This document shows, one piece after another, positions 34,422 to 48,907 of a stretch of 64,000 nucleotides of DNA; within the stretch, counting starts at the first letter, position 1; each line of letters starts with the position of its first letter. The notes below the pieces were generated by a model. It worked only from the letters and a program-made list of their open reading frames with translations, had not been told where the DNA came from and did not search any database. The DNA lies in contig JAJEKV010000111.1 in NCBI GenBank assembly GCA_021234155.1, forward strand, positions 2,486,968-2,550,967, in the 5' to 3' direction. This DNA comes from Isoetes taiwanensis. Lineage: Eukaryota > Streptophyta > Lycopodiopsida > Isoetales > Isoetaceae. The position numbers and the translations under genes were made by a program.

Positions 34422-37400
34422 ATGGGAGATCCGGCGGGAAGTCTCATACACATCACTGTGAAATATGGGCAAGGCAATCTACAAGTATCTTTGCCTGCCG
34501 AAGCTCCAGTGAAAGATCTCATGGAACGCCTATTTCTCTTAACAAACGTGCTTCCTCGTGGTCAAAAACTCATTTTCAAAGGTATGCTACTTGTTTGGCA
34601 TATTTAATCTGAACTGTTGTGAATCAACCTCCTTCTCTCCATATTCATCTTGGCTACGGAATGCTTGGAAAGTAATAGGAAGGGGTTTCGTCATGACTGG
34701 CATTTCCATGTTTCTAGCTGCTTTGATAGGCGATGCACAGACATCTTCTTATTTCCAAAATAGGTCGAGACATCTCAAGAACTTGTGTAACATCAATGCG
34801 ATAAACAGAAAAGAGAAGGGAAAAGCTCGCATTAAATTTACAAAAGTTTATGGAAATTGAGTTTAGATCAATGACGGCTGGTACACATTTTTGGTGTAGT
34901 AAGGGGAATGGAAGATAACTAGGCATATTTAAATTTGCAGTGAGCTATAAATGTAGACAAAAAAGTGTATATAGAGCAAACTGACGTTGAGATTGGATGC
35001 AGGAAAAGTGCTGGAGGCAACTAAAAGTTTGACTAGTGCCAACGTGACCACAGGGTCAAAAGTGATGCTTGTGGCGTCTCAAGGGCTTCATCAAGGGGTA
35101 ATTAACTTTGTCTTGAATTAGTTAATGTTCTGGAAGCAGAAGGGAAATCATCCAGCTCAAACTACCTGGATTTTAGTGTCAACTGATTTGCATCTCTATG
35201 CATTTTTGTCAGGGCACTCCAGTTTCAAGGACAATGAAGGTACCAACCAGTAAATTACCAACAGAAAAGGCAATTACCAGTAGACAGCTCACAAAGTCAC
35301 GGATAGAATCATGGAAATCAACTGGAATTGCTTCCCTACGAGAAAGTAATTTGGTGGTTAGTTGTCCAGGCTTCCCTTTTGTTTCGTTGTTGTGTTCATA
35401 ACAGTATAAATCCTGCAAAATAAATGCGGGCTGCAGTATTGCATACTCTTAACAAGACTAGAATTGTCTCACTCAAATGAGTTGATTCAGAATCTATGAC
35501 ATGTTGGTGAGGTGCATTTAGAAGGGTACTTTGCTACATTTACACATTTTCTGCTTTATTTTGTTTTCTGCATAGGAATAATGCTATACCATGTCTTAAT
35601 TCTTTCATAATCAAGCAATTTATCCAAATAGTCAGTACAACACTTATAAAGCTAAGAAATATTATTCATAACATAGCATCTATACCCTTGCCAAATCTAT
35701 AATGTGGTATGCAGCTCGAAAGAAAGGCAAAAAGGGGGAAGGCTATTTCATGTTGCCTAATGTTTCGTTAGCTCCACCGATCTTCCTTAAATAGGCCAAG
35801 CCATTGTTAGGCTATCAGCAAAAGTTACATGGAAAAAGGTTCGTTGCAATTCAACAATCAAGTCCAAAATGAAGCTGCAACAAATTTTTTGTATTTTTGT
35901 ATTGCTTTTATTTGTGGATTTAACTAGAGATATGCATTGCAGACCATTTTCTGTATGGTACTTAGTTTTTGTTGCTATTAGGAAGTTCCAGGCGAAATAT
36001 GGATTGTTAATTCATCATTGCGAGTTCTAGATTTGGACCAAAATAAGCTTTCTAAAATTCCTTCGGAAATACGCGTACTTTTGCATCTTAAGGTTAGGGA
36101 CAATCTTTTAGTCTATATTCAGTTTACATGTTTTCCTTCATAAATTCTTGATGTGGGTGATGCTTTTAATGCAGAGGTTATGCTTGAACAATAACGTGCT
36201 TGCAGATGATGGCATTTGCTGGGAAGACTTATCTTGTTTGAAAAATCTTACATATCTTTCCCTTGACCATAACTTGTAAAGTACTTTCAAAACGTCCTTT
36301 ATTATCTTTATGAGCTTAAAAGATGTAGAGATAGTAAGAAAACAAGCTAATTAGAAGTGATAAAGAGTGTAGCAGGAAGCAAACTATTTTTGCTGGTACC
36401 CTGTGACCACAGAGAGCTTTCTTGCAATGGTTCCTATGATAGAGCATTTTATTGATAAGACCTTTGAGTTTTTCTGCTTGTCTGTTGATTGCAGGTTAAC
36501 CGTGTTGCCAGCGCAAATTGTCTGTATATGTTCATTAAAATATTTATCAGCATCACATAATAAAGTTGCAAGTATTGATGAAAATATTGGAAGCCTTTTG
36601 AACCTTGAAAAGCTTGGACTGAGCCACAACAGGTCAGTAAGCATGTCTTTGCATTGGTGTGACTCCTATTGTGGGAAGAGACACAAGATGGATAGGATAT
36701 GATTAATGGTCTGGCTCAAAACTACTTTTTGGGGGGCTTCCTAAGGTTGAAGCCGTTTCTTAAATGATGGTAGATGGTTATGTATTGCCAATATAGCAGT
36801 GGTCTATTACTGCATATCTATTTTGAGATGTGATGTTTGGACTGTGTTATATCCATATAACCTGTTGCTAGTTGTCTTGTGCACAGTGGGCTCAGTTGCC
36901 TGGCTCTGAACTAGAACTTGTATTTAGGATTATGGGGATGTATATATCTCTCCATGTGTCTATGTCTGAGCTTCTGATATTTTAAAAATAATTTACTTGT
37001 GCAGCTTAAACGAGATACCGCCTGGCCTAGGAAAATGCTCAGCAATGCGAGAGGTCTCCACTATCCTTCTTTCTGTAATGTATATCAGGTTCTTGTTTGT
37101 AGATTTACAAGTAATAAATCTTCCACTCGTTAGAGTTTGTTTCTCTTTTTAGATATTACCTGGAACTTTGTCCTAAATTCATGTAGTAAAAACAGATTGA
37201 AGGATTCTGATTTATGATCTTAAGTGGACAGAATTCTATGTATACCATTGGGGTATACAAAGAACTCCATATTGCTAATTTAGAAGTAGTAAATTGTGCT
37301 TTAGTGAATTCTAGTTTTAGATCTGTTCTTAAACCCCATCCTTTGTTATTGTAGTTGGATTTGTCTGCCAACCATTTGAAAGAAGTGCCCTCTACTCTTG

Positions 37401-37818
37401 GCAATCTGAAAAAACTGAAGGTAGGCCTTTCAGATCTTGCCCTGTGTTTTCCTCGTTTAGCATAACAAAGGTGCATTCTAGGTTTGTGTTTCTGTAGACT
37501 CTTGACTTAAGGAACAATGGGCTGAAGGAACTACCAGCTGAGATTTTTCAAGGATGTGAGGAGCTGACCTCACTATCTATTCATGGAAATGAAATTACGA
37601 TCGAGAAGTTGAGAGAGGTACGATTTCAAATAGTATATAATTTTCGGTATAACTCTAGAATTAACTTGTGTGTTGTTGTCGTTGTTTAGTTGGAAGGATG
37701 GGAAAACTTTGATGAAAGGCGAAAGCTAAAATATACAAAACAGCTAGACTTTCAAGTGATGGGTTCGAACAGTGGGTTTGATGAGGGAGGAGATGTAGAA
37801 CGAGCCCATCATTGGTAG
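34422..37818 (+). CDS. LRR and ubiquitin-like domain protein (At2g30105-type)
   Basis: Ten exons with GT-AG introns: 34422-34581, 35003-35097, 35213-35356, 35982-36092, 36175-36275, 36495-36632, 37005-37053, 37355-37420, 37498-37617, 37690-37818. Frame is kept throughout, giving 370 aa, close to the Arabidopsis At2g30105 protein as I remember it. Residues 1-85 form a ubiquitin-like domain with the family marker TNVLPRGQKLIFKGKVL (41-57) and MLVASQGLHQG (75-85). Residues 118-330 are leucine-rich repeats (SSLRVLDLDQNKLSKIP, LKYLSASHNKVASI, LDLSANHLKEVPSTLG, LDLRNNGLKELPAEIF). The C-terminal FDERRKLKYTKQLDFQV block is also typical. The start is the first ATG of the ubiquitin-like domain. The family's biochemical role is not well defined; protein binding by the LRR is inferred. 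No disruption is seen, and introns hold no recognisable transposon. Confidence 0.93.
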
Positions 37819-37953
37819 AGCCTGCTAATTTGGTTCTGCTAAGTTTGATCGACGTATGGTTTACAGCAGCATGATCAGAAACCACCTGAACGACAGACAC
37901 CCCTGGTCACAGTTTTCACCTAGAATGTCACTTTCCCTAGTGGGTTTTTTGCT

Positions 37954-38170
37954 GTAATCCCCTTGACGAGAGGGTTAACCCCCTTCGAATGAACTTACAT
38001 TCCACTTCGAATGAACTTACATTACAATGACCTACAATGACATTGTTTCCCTCTTGGTGTTATTTGCCGTAATCCCCTTGACGAGAGGGTTAACCTCCTT
38101 TTAATAGTTCATCTACATTCCACTTCGAATGAACTTACATTACAATGACATTGTTTTCCTCTTAACAACT
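37954..38170. repeat. 115-bp tandem repeat downstream of the LRR gene
   Basis: GTAATCCCCTTGACGAGAGG recurs at 37954 and 38069, followed in both by TTCGAATGAACTTACATT words (three copies in all). Two imperfect units begin about 135 bases after the stop codon of the LRR gene, so they may lie in or near its 3' UTR. Confidence 0.75.
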
Positions 38171-38478
38171 TGGCCCTCGAAGTTTTAATCCTGAGATCAA
38201 ATCTCAGGCGTTGGTTGCAGTGGTGTTACCCACCAATAACACATTAAAAAATGCATAAACGCCTAGTTTATTATGCCAAATGGCCAAAAACACCTGGCTT
38301 GTTATGAAAACCACCATAACCACCACAAAACCACAATAAAACTCTCGGGCCCAAGTTGTTAAGGCAACTAACCTTCAGGAGGGTTGTTGCCATAACTTTC
38401 GAGAGGGGAGGGATGACCTCCTTTAAACCGCAGTCTGAGCAAGTTTTGACATTTTTTATCCTGTCAAGGGCATGGCCG
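38171..38478. other. spacer, no gene
   Basis: Contains TGAGATCAAATCTCAGG (38191-38207), a perfect short dyad that also resembles a pol III B-box, without a clear A-box. Confidence 0.3.
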
Positions 38479-38935
38479 TGATCCCCTCCTCTCGGATCTC
38501 GTCTCACGATGACCCCATTATCCGCCACCCTGGCTGGTGATTCCCGTCTCTGGGATTCCGGTCAACGAGACAACTGTGATCCCCTCCTCTGGGATCCCAC
38601 GCCATTATCCGCCACCGTGATCCTCGTCTCTGGGATCACGCGTCAGTGGCTGACTTGGCCGATAATGCCGAGTCACTTGTCACGTTGTTCGTGAGTGATC
38701 CTGCTCTTCGGGATTCTCGTTGCGGTGATCTCCTCCTCAAGGATCCCCTCCTCTGTGGACGTTAAAATATACTTCCTTCCTTCCTTTCTTCCTTAGGGAT
38801 CCCCTCGTCCAGTGACGTGGATCCCCTCATCCGGGATCCCATGACCACGAACATGTGACGTGGATCCCTCGTGATACTGACCCCCCCTGGAACATGGATC
38901 CCCTCCTCCGGGATCTTCCCCGCCTGGCTGCAGGA
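38479..38935 (+). repeat. GATCCC palindrome array outside the large element
   Basis: About ten dyads such as GATCCCCTCCTCTGGGATCC, with spacer variants (CTCGTCTCT, CTCATCC), plus the second dyad type (ATTATCCGCCACC, GGCCGATAAT). Orientation matches the left TIR of the 2.45-kb element. The unique TIR start GGCTCAGGATAC is absent, so this is a decayed or partial terminus of a related element 0.7 kb downstream of the LRR gene. Confidence 0.75.
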
Positions 38936-39965
38936 TTTGCTCTTTAATTTCAAAACGATTTTATATCACTCTATATATTCGTGCCATTGAATTCCTTACT
39001 GCTCTTCATTGTGCAATTACATACATCCAATCCTATGAACATTAACCTAGGAACTTGTCAATGCAAGCCAGTAAGATTAACCTTTCCCACCCCATTGCGT
39101 CTTTGAAAATACCATTGCAATAAATCTGTGCCTGATCATTCTAGTCTGTAGAAGCATATGAGAGATGTGATAATCCATCCAGGTAAAGATTACGCCCACA
39201 TGTAGACCTGCATTTCGAACAGTCCAGAGAAAATACGAGAAAATACTAATCTACGCTTATGCTGGCAACATTTATCACAACAACGACATACGATATTTTA
39301 GAAAGAAATGAGTGGGGGGCTGAAAAACGTCGTCGAGCTACCCCAGAAAAACGAAATAACAAACTATGCACGCCGTTACCAACTTGTTGTTCCTTGAAAT
39401 TCTTCTGTATATGCTTCTTTTTTGTTTCATGCAACAAAGTGATTTCCAGGTGGGTTTCGGCTCCCTGTTTGAGTTCAAACTTAAGGTCCTAGTTATCCTT
39501 GGAACGAAATGAAGAAAATGTTTCGCTCCAGTTCCATAGCCATAACCAGTTTTCTCCGGCATCCCCTGATTGAACACCCTTTTCAAAAGGGGGTATTTTG
39601 CAGATATTTTCTCCAATCGCATTCCCATTCTATTCTATAAAAAAAATGGTTCAAAATAGGGTATGCCGGAATAGAGCTATGCCGAATTAGAGTTTGAAAT
39701 AGAGCTATGCCGGAACAGATTTTGCGACAGTATCTTTTGTTGAAAAAAATGTTCGCGAGAGTATTATGATAATCACTGGAATATTCTACAAAAATGAATA
39801 TTTGGATGATTATGGGAAATAACCGTAGTTTGATCCAAGGGTGGAGAAGGATCAGATCGATAGCACTTGCAAGGATTGTGGTTTAAGGATCGTTGAAACG
39901 TAAAGAGGATTGCCCCAATAACCACGAAGCATTGCATGTATTTAATATATACAAGAAATTTATCA
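38936..39965. other. no gene seen
   Basis: AT-rich. A short direct repeat of GAGCTATGCCGRA words lies at 39677-39715. Confidence 0.3.
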
Positions 39966-40055
39966 GTGCATGTGGTGTCCTCTACCACATTGGTGCATGT
40001 GGTGTGAGCTACCACAATGGTGCATTTCGTGTGATCCACCACAATGGTGCATGCA
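39966..40055. repeat. 27-bp tandem repeat, 3.3 copies
   Basis: Units at 39966, 39993 and 40020 with a partial fourth; core GTGCATGTGGTGTG...CTACCACAATG. Being a multiple of three, it gives a 9-residue repeat on the minus strand, but no gene context supports coding. Confidence 0.85.
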
Positions 40056-40968
40056 GATAGTAATTCACTATCAAACAATGTTGGGGAGGAGATTATTTCC
40101 TTCACATTTAAAGGGTAAATTGAAGCAATCATTAGCTGGGATATCAACAAATAAGTTAAAGAGTTTGCTTCACGTTGGCCCTTCGAAGGATTGCTATTCA
40201 AATACAACATTGTCAGGATATGGATCTTAGTGTTTGCTTATTAATGCAATCAAAGTAGGAAAATATTATTATCGGTTGTTTTTAACAATTTTAACCAATC
40301 GCAAACTCTAAGATCTCATACCTGACAAATGAACTTCTGAATACCATCTTGAAAACTTGAATTCTTCTTCTATATTCTATCAACTGTGGCAATTAAAAGT
40401 AGAGCAGCCAGTGTTATAGTAACTCATGTCATGACCGCAAAGAGAGTAAAATCGAGCATTGTCATCAAATCCTAAACTCTAAAACAGAACATGAGCATAG
40501 TGTTCATCTCTGTCAATTGCAGAAATGAGGGATGAAGAGGCACATGACTAGTTGAGGACGATCTCTTTGCTTGAAACTATTGTTAAGTGTTTTGCAATAG
40601 CAAGATCCCTTGCTTCAGCTATGCTAACTGCACATTCTAACAACCTATATAGTTGATGACATTCATTTATTCTAATGTGAGTAGCCGACTAAAACTATCA
40701 AAATCTACAGCTGAAAGTGGCAAAATCAATGAGATAATGGAATAATTTAATTATATAAATGCTTCAAGACCTGTTTACAATTCATTTGCAAATCCAATGT
40801 AAAGGTATCAGAATCAAAATCATGGTAAATCAAAATATTAACTGCAAATTTGAAAAGGAACCAAAAGTAAGCATGCAAAGTTTGAGCATTTAGTTTTATG
40901 GAGCATCTTGCTGAGTAGCAGTAACACGCCAAATGCATGCAACTTCAATTTTCAATCAGGTCATATCG
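40056..40968. other. no gene seen
   Basis: AT-rich sequence with no recognisable feature. Confidence 0.3.
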
Positions 40969-41078
40969 TCTGTGAGAGGAAGAACATGCTCCAAAAATAG
41001 CTTCATGTCAGGGCATCCATTATCTGTGAGAGGAAGAACATGCTCCAAAAATAGCTTCATGTCAGGGCATCCATTATC
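40969..41078. repeat. 54-bp tandem duplication, two identical copies
   Basis: Units begin TCTGTGAGAGGAAGAACATG at 40969 and 41023 and are identical over their length, a very recent event. Confidence 0.9.
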
Positions 41079-43975
<2,897 letters not shown>

Positions 43976-44335
43976 CATGGAAACGCTTCCTATTTTCCAT
44001 GGAAACCCTTCCAATTTTCCATGGAAAATAGGAAGGGTTTCCATGGAAACCCTTCCTTATTTTAATGGAAAATTGGAAGGGTTTCCAATTTGAAAATCGG
44101 AAGGGTTTCCCCGGAAAATGGGAAGGGTTTCCATATTTTTTTTTGAGGCGCACGCGCACGCCGCCCAACACGGACGCTGCCATTAATGGTGCACGCTTAT
44201 GCACGCTCATAAATATGCACGACAATCAAGAATTTAAATTTTAATTTAAATGGAAACCCTTCCTATTTTCCAAACCCATGGGAAAATAGGAAGGGTTTCC
44301 ACAAATGGGGGAAAATAGGAAGGGTTTCCACGTTT
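43976..44335. repeat. GGAAACCCTTCC/GGAAGGGTTTCC palindrome cluster
   Basis: Around a dozen 12-base half-sites GGAAACCCTTCC or GGAAGGGTTTCC are arranged as back-to-back hairpins with short AT spacers (CTATTTTCC, AATTTTCCAT). Two sub-clusters, 43976-44130 and 44250-44335, flank about 110 bases containing GCGCACGCGCACGCCG. The motif is unrelated to the GATCCC dyad but the tiling principle is the same. It lies directly upstream of the SWIM ORF. Confidence 0.85.
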
Positions 44336-44342
44336 CTTCAAA

Positions 44343-44438
44343 AAAATTTTAAGGGCTCTTCTTGCGCTTTGCTCTCCGCCATTGCATCTCAAAATTTTTA
44401 AGGGCGCTTCTTGCGCTCTGCTGTCCGCCATTGCATCG
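44343..44438 (+). repeat. 48-bp tandem duplication just upstream of the SWIM ORF
   Basis: Two units, each AAAATTTTTAAGGGC...CCGCCATTGCATC, the second ending four bases before the ATG at 44443. It would form part of the 5' leader. Confidence 0.8.
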
Positions 44439-44442
44439 CCTT

Positions 44443-45228
44443 ATGGATCCGGAGCTTGACACATTTGAAGAATGCGTGGAGGATGCTTCCACCGATTCAT
44501 CACTATATGATTCGGATGAAACTGTAAGTGATTTTGCTTTTGAAAATATTGACAATGCTGCAAGTTTTGAGGATTTACAAGATGAAGACATGCAAGACCA
44601 AATGTGGAGTATGATCCCTTGGAAGAGGAATGTTACATTCAACGGTTTCCTCCCTTGGAGTTGTCAAAGCAGCGCCAAGAACTTGGTATGCACTATTTTT
44701 TTTAAGCTCGCTTGAATTCAACTAACTAGTATATTCTCCAACTGCCCTATAGACGCCAGTGGGCGATTTGGAAGGCGCGGTTGTAGCAAGCGATTAGCAG
44801 CAGTTGAGCGCTTATGCAAGTTGCAAGAAGAGCAAGGAGATGCAATTGTCTTGATGGATCAAGAATCCATTGTGCTTCATGTCATTTCCGAGTCAGCTCC
44901 AGAGACGAGGTATTGTGTGGAAATGTATGCCGCATACTGCAGTTGCCCAAGCGTCTACTCTAGATGCAAACACCTTTTGGCTGCAGAGTTCTACCTTGCC
45001 AAGCATCATCCTGGCTTGTATAAGATCCTCCATCCGGCTGTTAGTGTAGATGAGTTTGTTGGACTTCACCATGGAATTGAAGCCCCAAAGGGCACAATGG
45101 AGACACTGAAAGAAGTCGCCCTCATGCTTGTAAAGAAGAAGCAAGCGACTCTTCAAAAGTGGGTTGAAGAAACGACAACGCAGTTTGACAGAATTCAGGT
45201 GGCAGAGAAAGAAGATATAAACATATAA
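44443..45228 (+). CDS. SWIM zinc-finger protein, MULE-related, probably decayed
   Basis: Two coding parts. The first (ATG 44443 to about 44685) gives an acidic leader starting MDPELDTFEE; the frame appears to shift near 44600, since a neighbouring frame continues with EYDPLEEECYIQRFPPLEL up to a GT at 44686. After an intron ending near 44753 the frame ASGRFGRRGCSKRLAAVERL leads into the main open part. The SWIM finger is CSCPSVYSRCKH (about 44937-44972), CxC-x6-CxH, within a segment typical of SWIM domains (VISESAP...YCVEMYA before, LLAAEFYLAK after). A helical C-terminus ends with TAA at 45226. SWIM fingers occur at the C-terminus of MULE transposases and in recombination factors such as SWS1/ZSWIM7. 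There is no DDE domain here, so a transposase remnant with the catalytic part deleted is the simplest reading. Confidence 0.55.
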
Positions 45229-45264
45229 ACATGCATAGAATAAGGCATAACATTCCACTAACAC

Positions 45265-47660
45265 TCACCCATGCACGACGGGCCAAAACACTACTCGTAG
45301 TCTGCTCCAATCTACTGCTGGACCATATGTATCACGGAATAAAGGATCCAAGGATGGCACACCCCCGTAATGGGTGGCGGATCCACCACGAAAGGGGTAT
45401 GCCCGCGTGTAGAACGTGGGGTCCACAAACAACACACGCCCACGATCCTCGTCAGACAACAAGTGTCTAATAGTCCTGCATGTATGCAAAGCATGTGTCA
45501 GAGAAAAATCAAGCATTGCATACCACACAAAGACATGACGCTGCACTTACATGATGTAGAACCTCATGTGCGGGTCTCCCAACCAACCACCGTATGCTGC
45601 GTCTAGGAACTCACTCGTCAGCTCAATAGAACCCTGTGGACAAAGGCTCGACAAGATCTGAACACTTGTCCCCTCCTGCTCGCCTCTCTGCACAACATGG
45701 TACAAAAAACCATGTGCCTGCCACTCGTATGCTGTGGCAATCTCCCTCGCAATCCGCCAGAACCAAGGTCGAGGCCTAAAGCCAGTGTCTAGCCTCAACC
45801 AGATGGGGGCCCTCGCTTCTCGCCCTCGCTCCGAAGCCCATCCTCTCAAAGGGACAAAGACCTGTGCTAGATAGAAAGTCCCGCGTTCTGGTACATAATG
45901 CCATGACCGCCTGCGGTCCTATCAAATGTCCATGCCTCATGACTGATCGCTGCCCAATCCCGTGCCGATGGGGCATAAGGCGTGACAAGCCCATGTCTCC
46001 CCATGTGATCCTCCACACTAATGGGGTCCATCACCCTTGTCTCCCTCGACACCTCCTCGACCTCTGCCTCTACATCCCCGACCAAAGCCTACCTCTGCCG
46101 CTACTCTCTACCTCTCGCCGGTTTACCTCTACCTCTACCTCACGCTTCCTACTGGTGGCCTACCTTACCTCTCCTTTTCCCTTTGCCCCTCTATTTCTTC
46201 GCCATCATCGCCTCGTGGTCCATCCTGCATCTCGCGAAATGGGCGTGTGAGCTCAATCGGGTCTCGCAGTTTATCCGCCTGGCTCGTGGAAAGCTCGGCC
46301 CGTCCAGATCTATAAATGGCTCAAGAGTGTCGAGCCCGGTGGGCACCGGGTACGAGAAGGACCTGGTGCATGGTCCAATGAAGTGGAGCTCGTCAAGGTG
46401 ATGGCTCATGGAAAGAAGCCCACGCTTCCGCTAGGTCCCAGATGCACTTCCTTCAACAATCGACCAACGCCGCCTAAGGAAAGCAATGTCCGGAGGTACG
46501 TAACAAGGTAGTGCATCGGGCGTGACGGGCATGGGAAAAGGAAGTGGGAGGAAGTGGAGGTACGGGGGGAAAGGGGAGTAAGTGTGCGCGAAAAGGAGGT
46601 GAGGCGGCACGCGGATGTGCAAGGTGCTAACGGAATGGTGGTGGCACCGGTGGGGAGGGGGTGGTCCACATGGCAACGTGAAGGGGGGTGGTGGCACGGA
46701 TGCTACACTAGAAGAGTAGGGGCTGGAAAACAAGCAAGGAAAGAATGGTCGAGACTTCGGAGATGGGAATGATGGTGACACATATGGGACAAGACCACAC
46801 CGCATGGGGAGAGAACTAGGAGTATGGGAAAAAGAACGGGTGGTGGGAGAAAGAGGTGTAGCAGACTGAGTGGTCGATGCTAGTGCATCATGGATGGGCA
46901 CCCTCCCCAGGCTGAGGTCCACATCGCAAGATGTGGATGGCATGCAAAACAGCTGCTAGATGAACCAGGCAACCCTAACTGGGATGTCAAGTCTGCAGTA
47001 AACCCTAATCCATGTGCCTCGGCTACCTCTACGACATCCTCCTTCCCTACCAACCCCTGTGTCACCGCCTCATCATCCAGTATTGGGCGGTCTCTCTCCT
47101 CCTCAACAATACCTCTGCCTCCACCCAACCTAACTCGTGCATGGCCGAACCCGGACCTCGGCCCTCATCCGCAACCTAGTGGCCTTTGCCTCTATCGCCA
47201 TCCAACGTGGTTCTCCCCTGGCCAGGTATCTCAGAGCTAACTCCTCCTGCGAAGGACCTCTCAATGACCTCCCACTCTGCCACAACCCGCCTCAGGGAGT
47301 CGGGTAGTAAAGTGTGTCTCTGGGGGACACTAGAAACTGCATACAGCACATCTATCCCCGACCCACGAAGGCTCCTCTCCCTCTCTCTCTCTCGCGTCTT
47401 TGCGTCATCCTCCTCGTCCCCTGGACGCCTCTGCGTGCACCACGGCCGAGGCACCCATGGTACCTCCCCATGCGGCTCATGTGGTGCTTCTTCGGCATCC
47501 ATGCCTAAACCCCAACCACCCTGGTCCGGAGGAAGCGTGTGTGTGCACCCCTCGTGCTCACAAAACCATCTATCCTGGGACCTCGTAGGAGCCCCAGGGA
47601 TGGTGATCAGTAAACGACGTATTCTCCAATGCCCATGGAGGTCGTCCCTAGAGAATTCTA
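45265..47660 (-). pseudogene. Ulp1-like cysteine protease gene, truncated
   Basis: Ulp1-type proteases cleave SUMO-like tags; transposon-borne versions accompany some plant MULEs (Kaonashi type). On the minus strand the frame 45849-45547 ends FLDAAYGGWLGDPHMRFYI at a GTAAGT donor and rejoins in frame after an AG at about 45479, continuing IRHLLSDEDRGRVLFVDP, then YGPAVDWSRLRVVFWPVVHG to another GTGAGT donor at about 45265. The VDWSRLR-V-x-W/x-P-V block resembles the strand before the catalytic HW of Ulp1 proteases. The catalytic His/Asp/Cys part should follow but is missing; the plus-strand SWIM ORF starts there instead. Upstream (47660-45850) is a long broken coding-like stretch, partly Pro/Ser-rich (46943-46431). 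It is convergent with the SWIM ORF, 37 bases apart. Confidence 0.42.
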
Positions 47661-48749
47661 AATTCTAAGATCACACAACTCTAAATCGATGAAAAAAAAA
47701 AATAAACTCGACTTAAGGGAATAACACTACGTTCCATCTACATCTAAAAGAAGATCTAAAATTAAAAGACAACCTATATTTGTGTCCATGACTACTGAAC
47801 AATAGAAACCTATGCTTATACTAGAGACTAACCCGTCGGGCGCAAACGTCCTAAACGGCTGTGCAACGGGGGGCGCTGCGCCCACTGCGTCCTGGCCCGC
47901 GCCTATACCCACCATATCTATTTTAAAACATTACAACAGAAGCGTAAGCAGAAACATGTAAAAAAATTACTAACAAAAAACACATAGCGATTATTGAGCA
48001 ATCAATGACATGCAACAAAGAAGAGCATCCTGCCGAACAAATTCTAAATTCCAGAAGTATTGAATTCGCTAGTTCACGTATGACTTATAACTATACACTA
48101 CAATCTGTCAAGACAGAATCCATTTGGGTGGATATAGAGAACCCTTTCTTAGAACAGCCTTAGGCTTTTCTTATTGCCACGACCATTTACATAAGCAAAA
48201 AGAAGAACTAGAGATGCAATGAAAGGAAAAACATTGCACTTTGAGTGCTTTTATTCATAATATTTGGACACAATACATTTGGAGTTCTTGATTGGGTTAA
48301 AACCCAAGCGTTTCTAATATTCATCAAAAGAAATAAGAATGTCGTAGAGGATTCATGATCTGCCCAATTGATAAATGCGCTCCACCTTCAAGCATTCAAG
48401 ATGAAAAGAATTCAAAACTTTTTCGTTGGAATTAAGCTATTCTTCAAGGAAATAGATGCAATTATTTACATGCATGCGCTAATTATTTGTATGCTGTAAT
48501 GAACAAGATGGAGAAATTTTTCTAACCTTGTATTGTGCTCCAAGCTGCAGAGAAACACAGGCTCCCAAGAAGTTAAAAAGCCGCCTTAGGTATTGCAAAG
48601 GGTACCTGCTCCAAGCTCAATAAATTTAGAATCTATATGCCATATAAAATGCAAACAAAATAATTACCAATTGAAAGCAATACTGTGCAAAACCATGTGC
48701 ATAAACAAAGCAAAGAATATAACATACTGTCTCTCTCTATAACAGTAGA
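47661..48749. other. no gene seen
   Basis: AT-rich sequence. No domain, RNA gene or clear repeat. Confidence 0.3.
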
Positions 48750-48893
48750 AGGAAAAGCAAAGAAGGAAGCAATAAAGAAAATAAAGAAGCAAAGAAGGAA
48801 GCAATGCTGATGAGCTTGCTGATGAGGAAAATAAAAAAGCAAAGAAGGAAGCAATAAAGAAAAAGAAAGGTCATGAGGATGATGAGAAGAAGC
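48750..48893 (+). pseudogene. eIF5: eIF5 linker fragment (left part)
   Basis: eIF5 is the GTPase-activating factor of translation initiation; its middle linker is Lys/Glu-rich. The plus-strand frame from about 48794 reads ADELADEENKKAKKEAIKK and on to KKGHEDDEKK, matching the plant eIF5 linker (GELADEEQKKLKKEA type). Similar KKEAIKK text just upstream is in another frame, so the copy is damaged. The eIF5 N-terminal zinc domain is not found in the 1 kb upstream. The reading stops abruptly at 48893, where a foreign block begins; matching downstream eIF5 sequence resumes at 55072. Confidence 0.65.
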
Positions 48894-48907
48894 CCTATAT
48901 GAGTAAA

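Noticed and set aside
38191-38207. B-box of a SINE (TGAGATCAAATCTCAGG)
   Set aside because: No A-box at suitable distance; it is just a short perfect dyad.
44821-45228. SWS1/ZSWIM7 recombination factor
   Set aside because: Only the generic SWIM pattern is shared; there is no ZSWIM7-specific flank, and the palindrome cluster and Ulp1-like neighbour favour a transposon origin. Not excluded completely.
46431-46943. 170-codon Pro/Ser-rich ORF as an independent gene
   Set aside because: Low-complexity reading of a region already part of the decayed minus-strand Ulp1-like gene; no domain and no start context.
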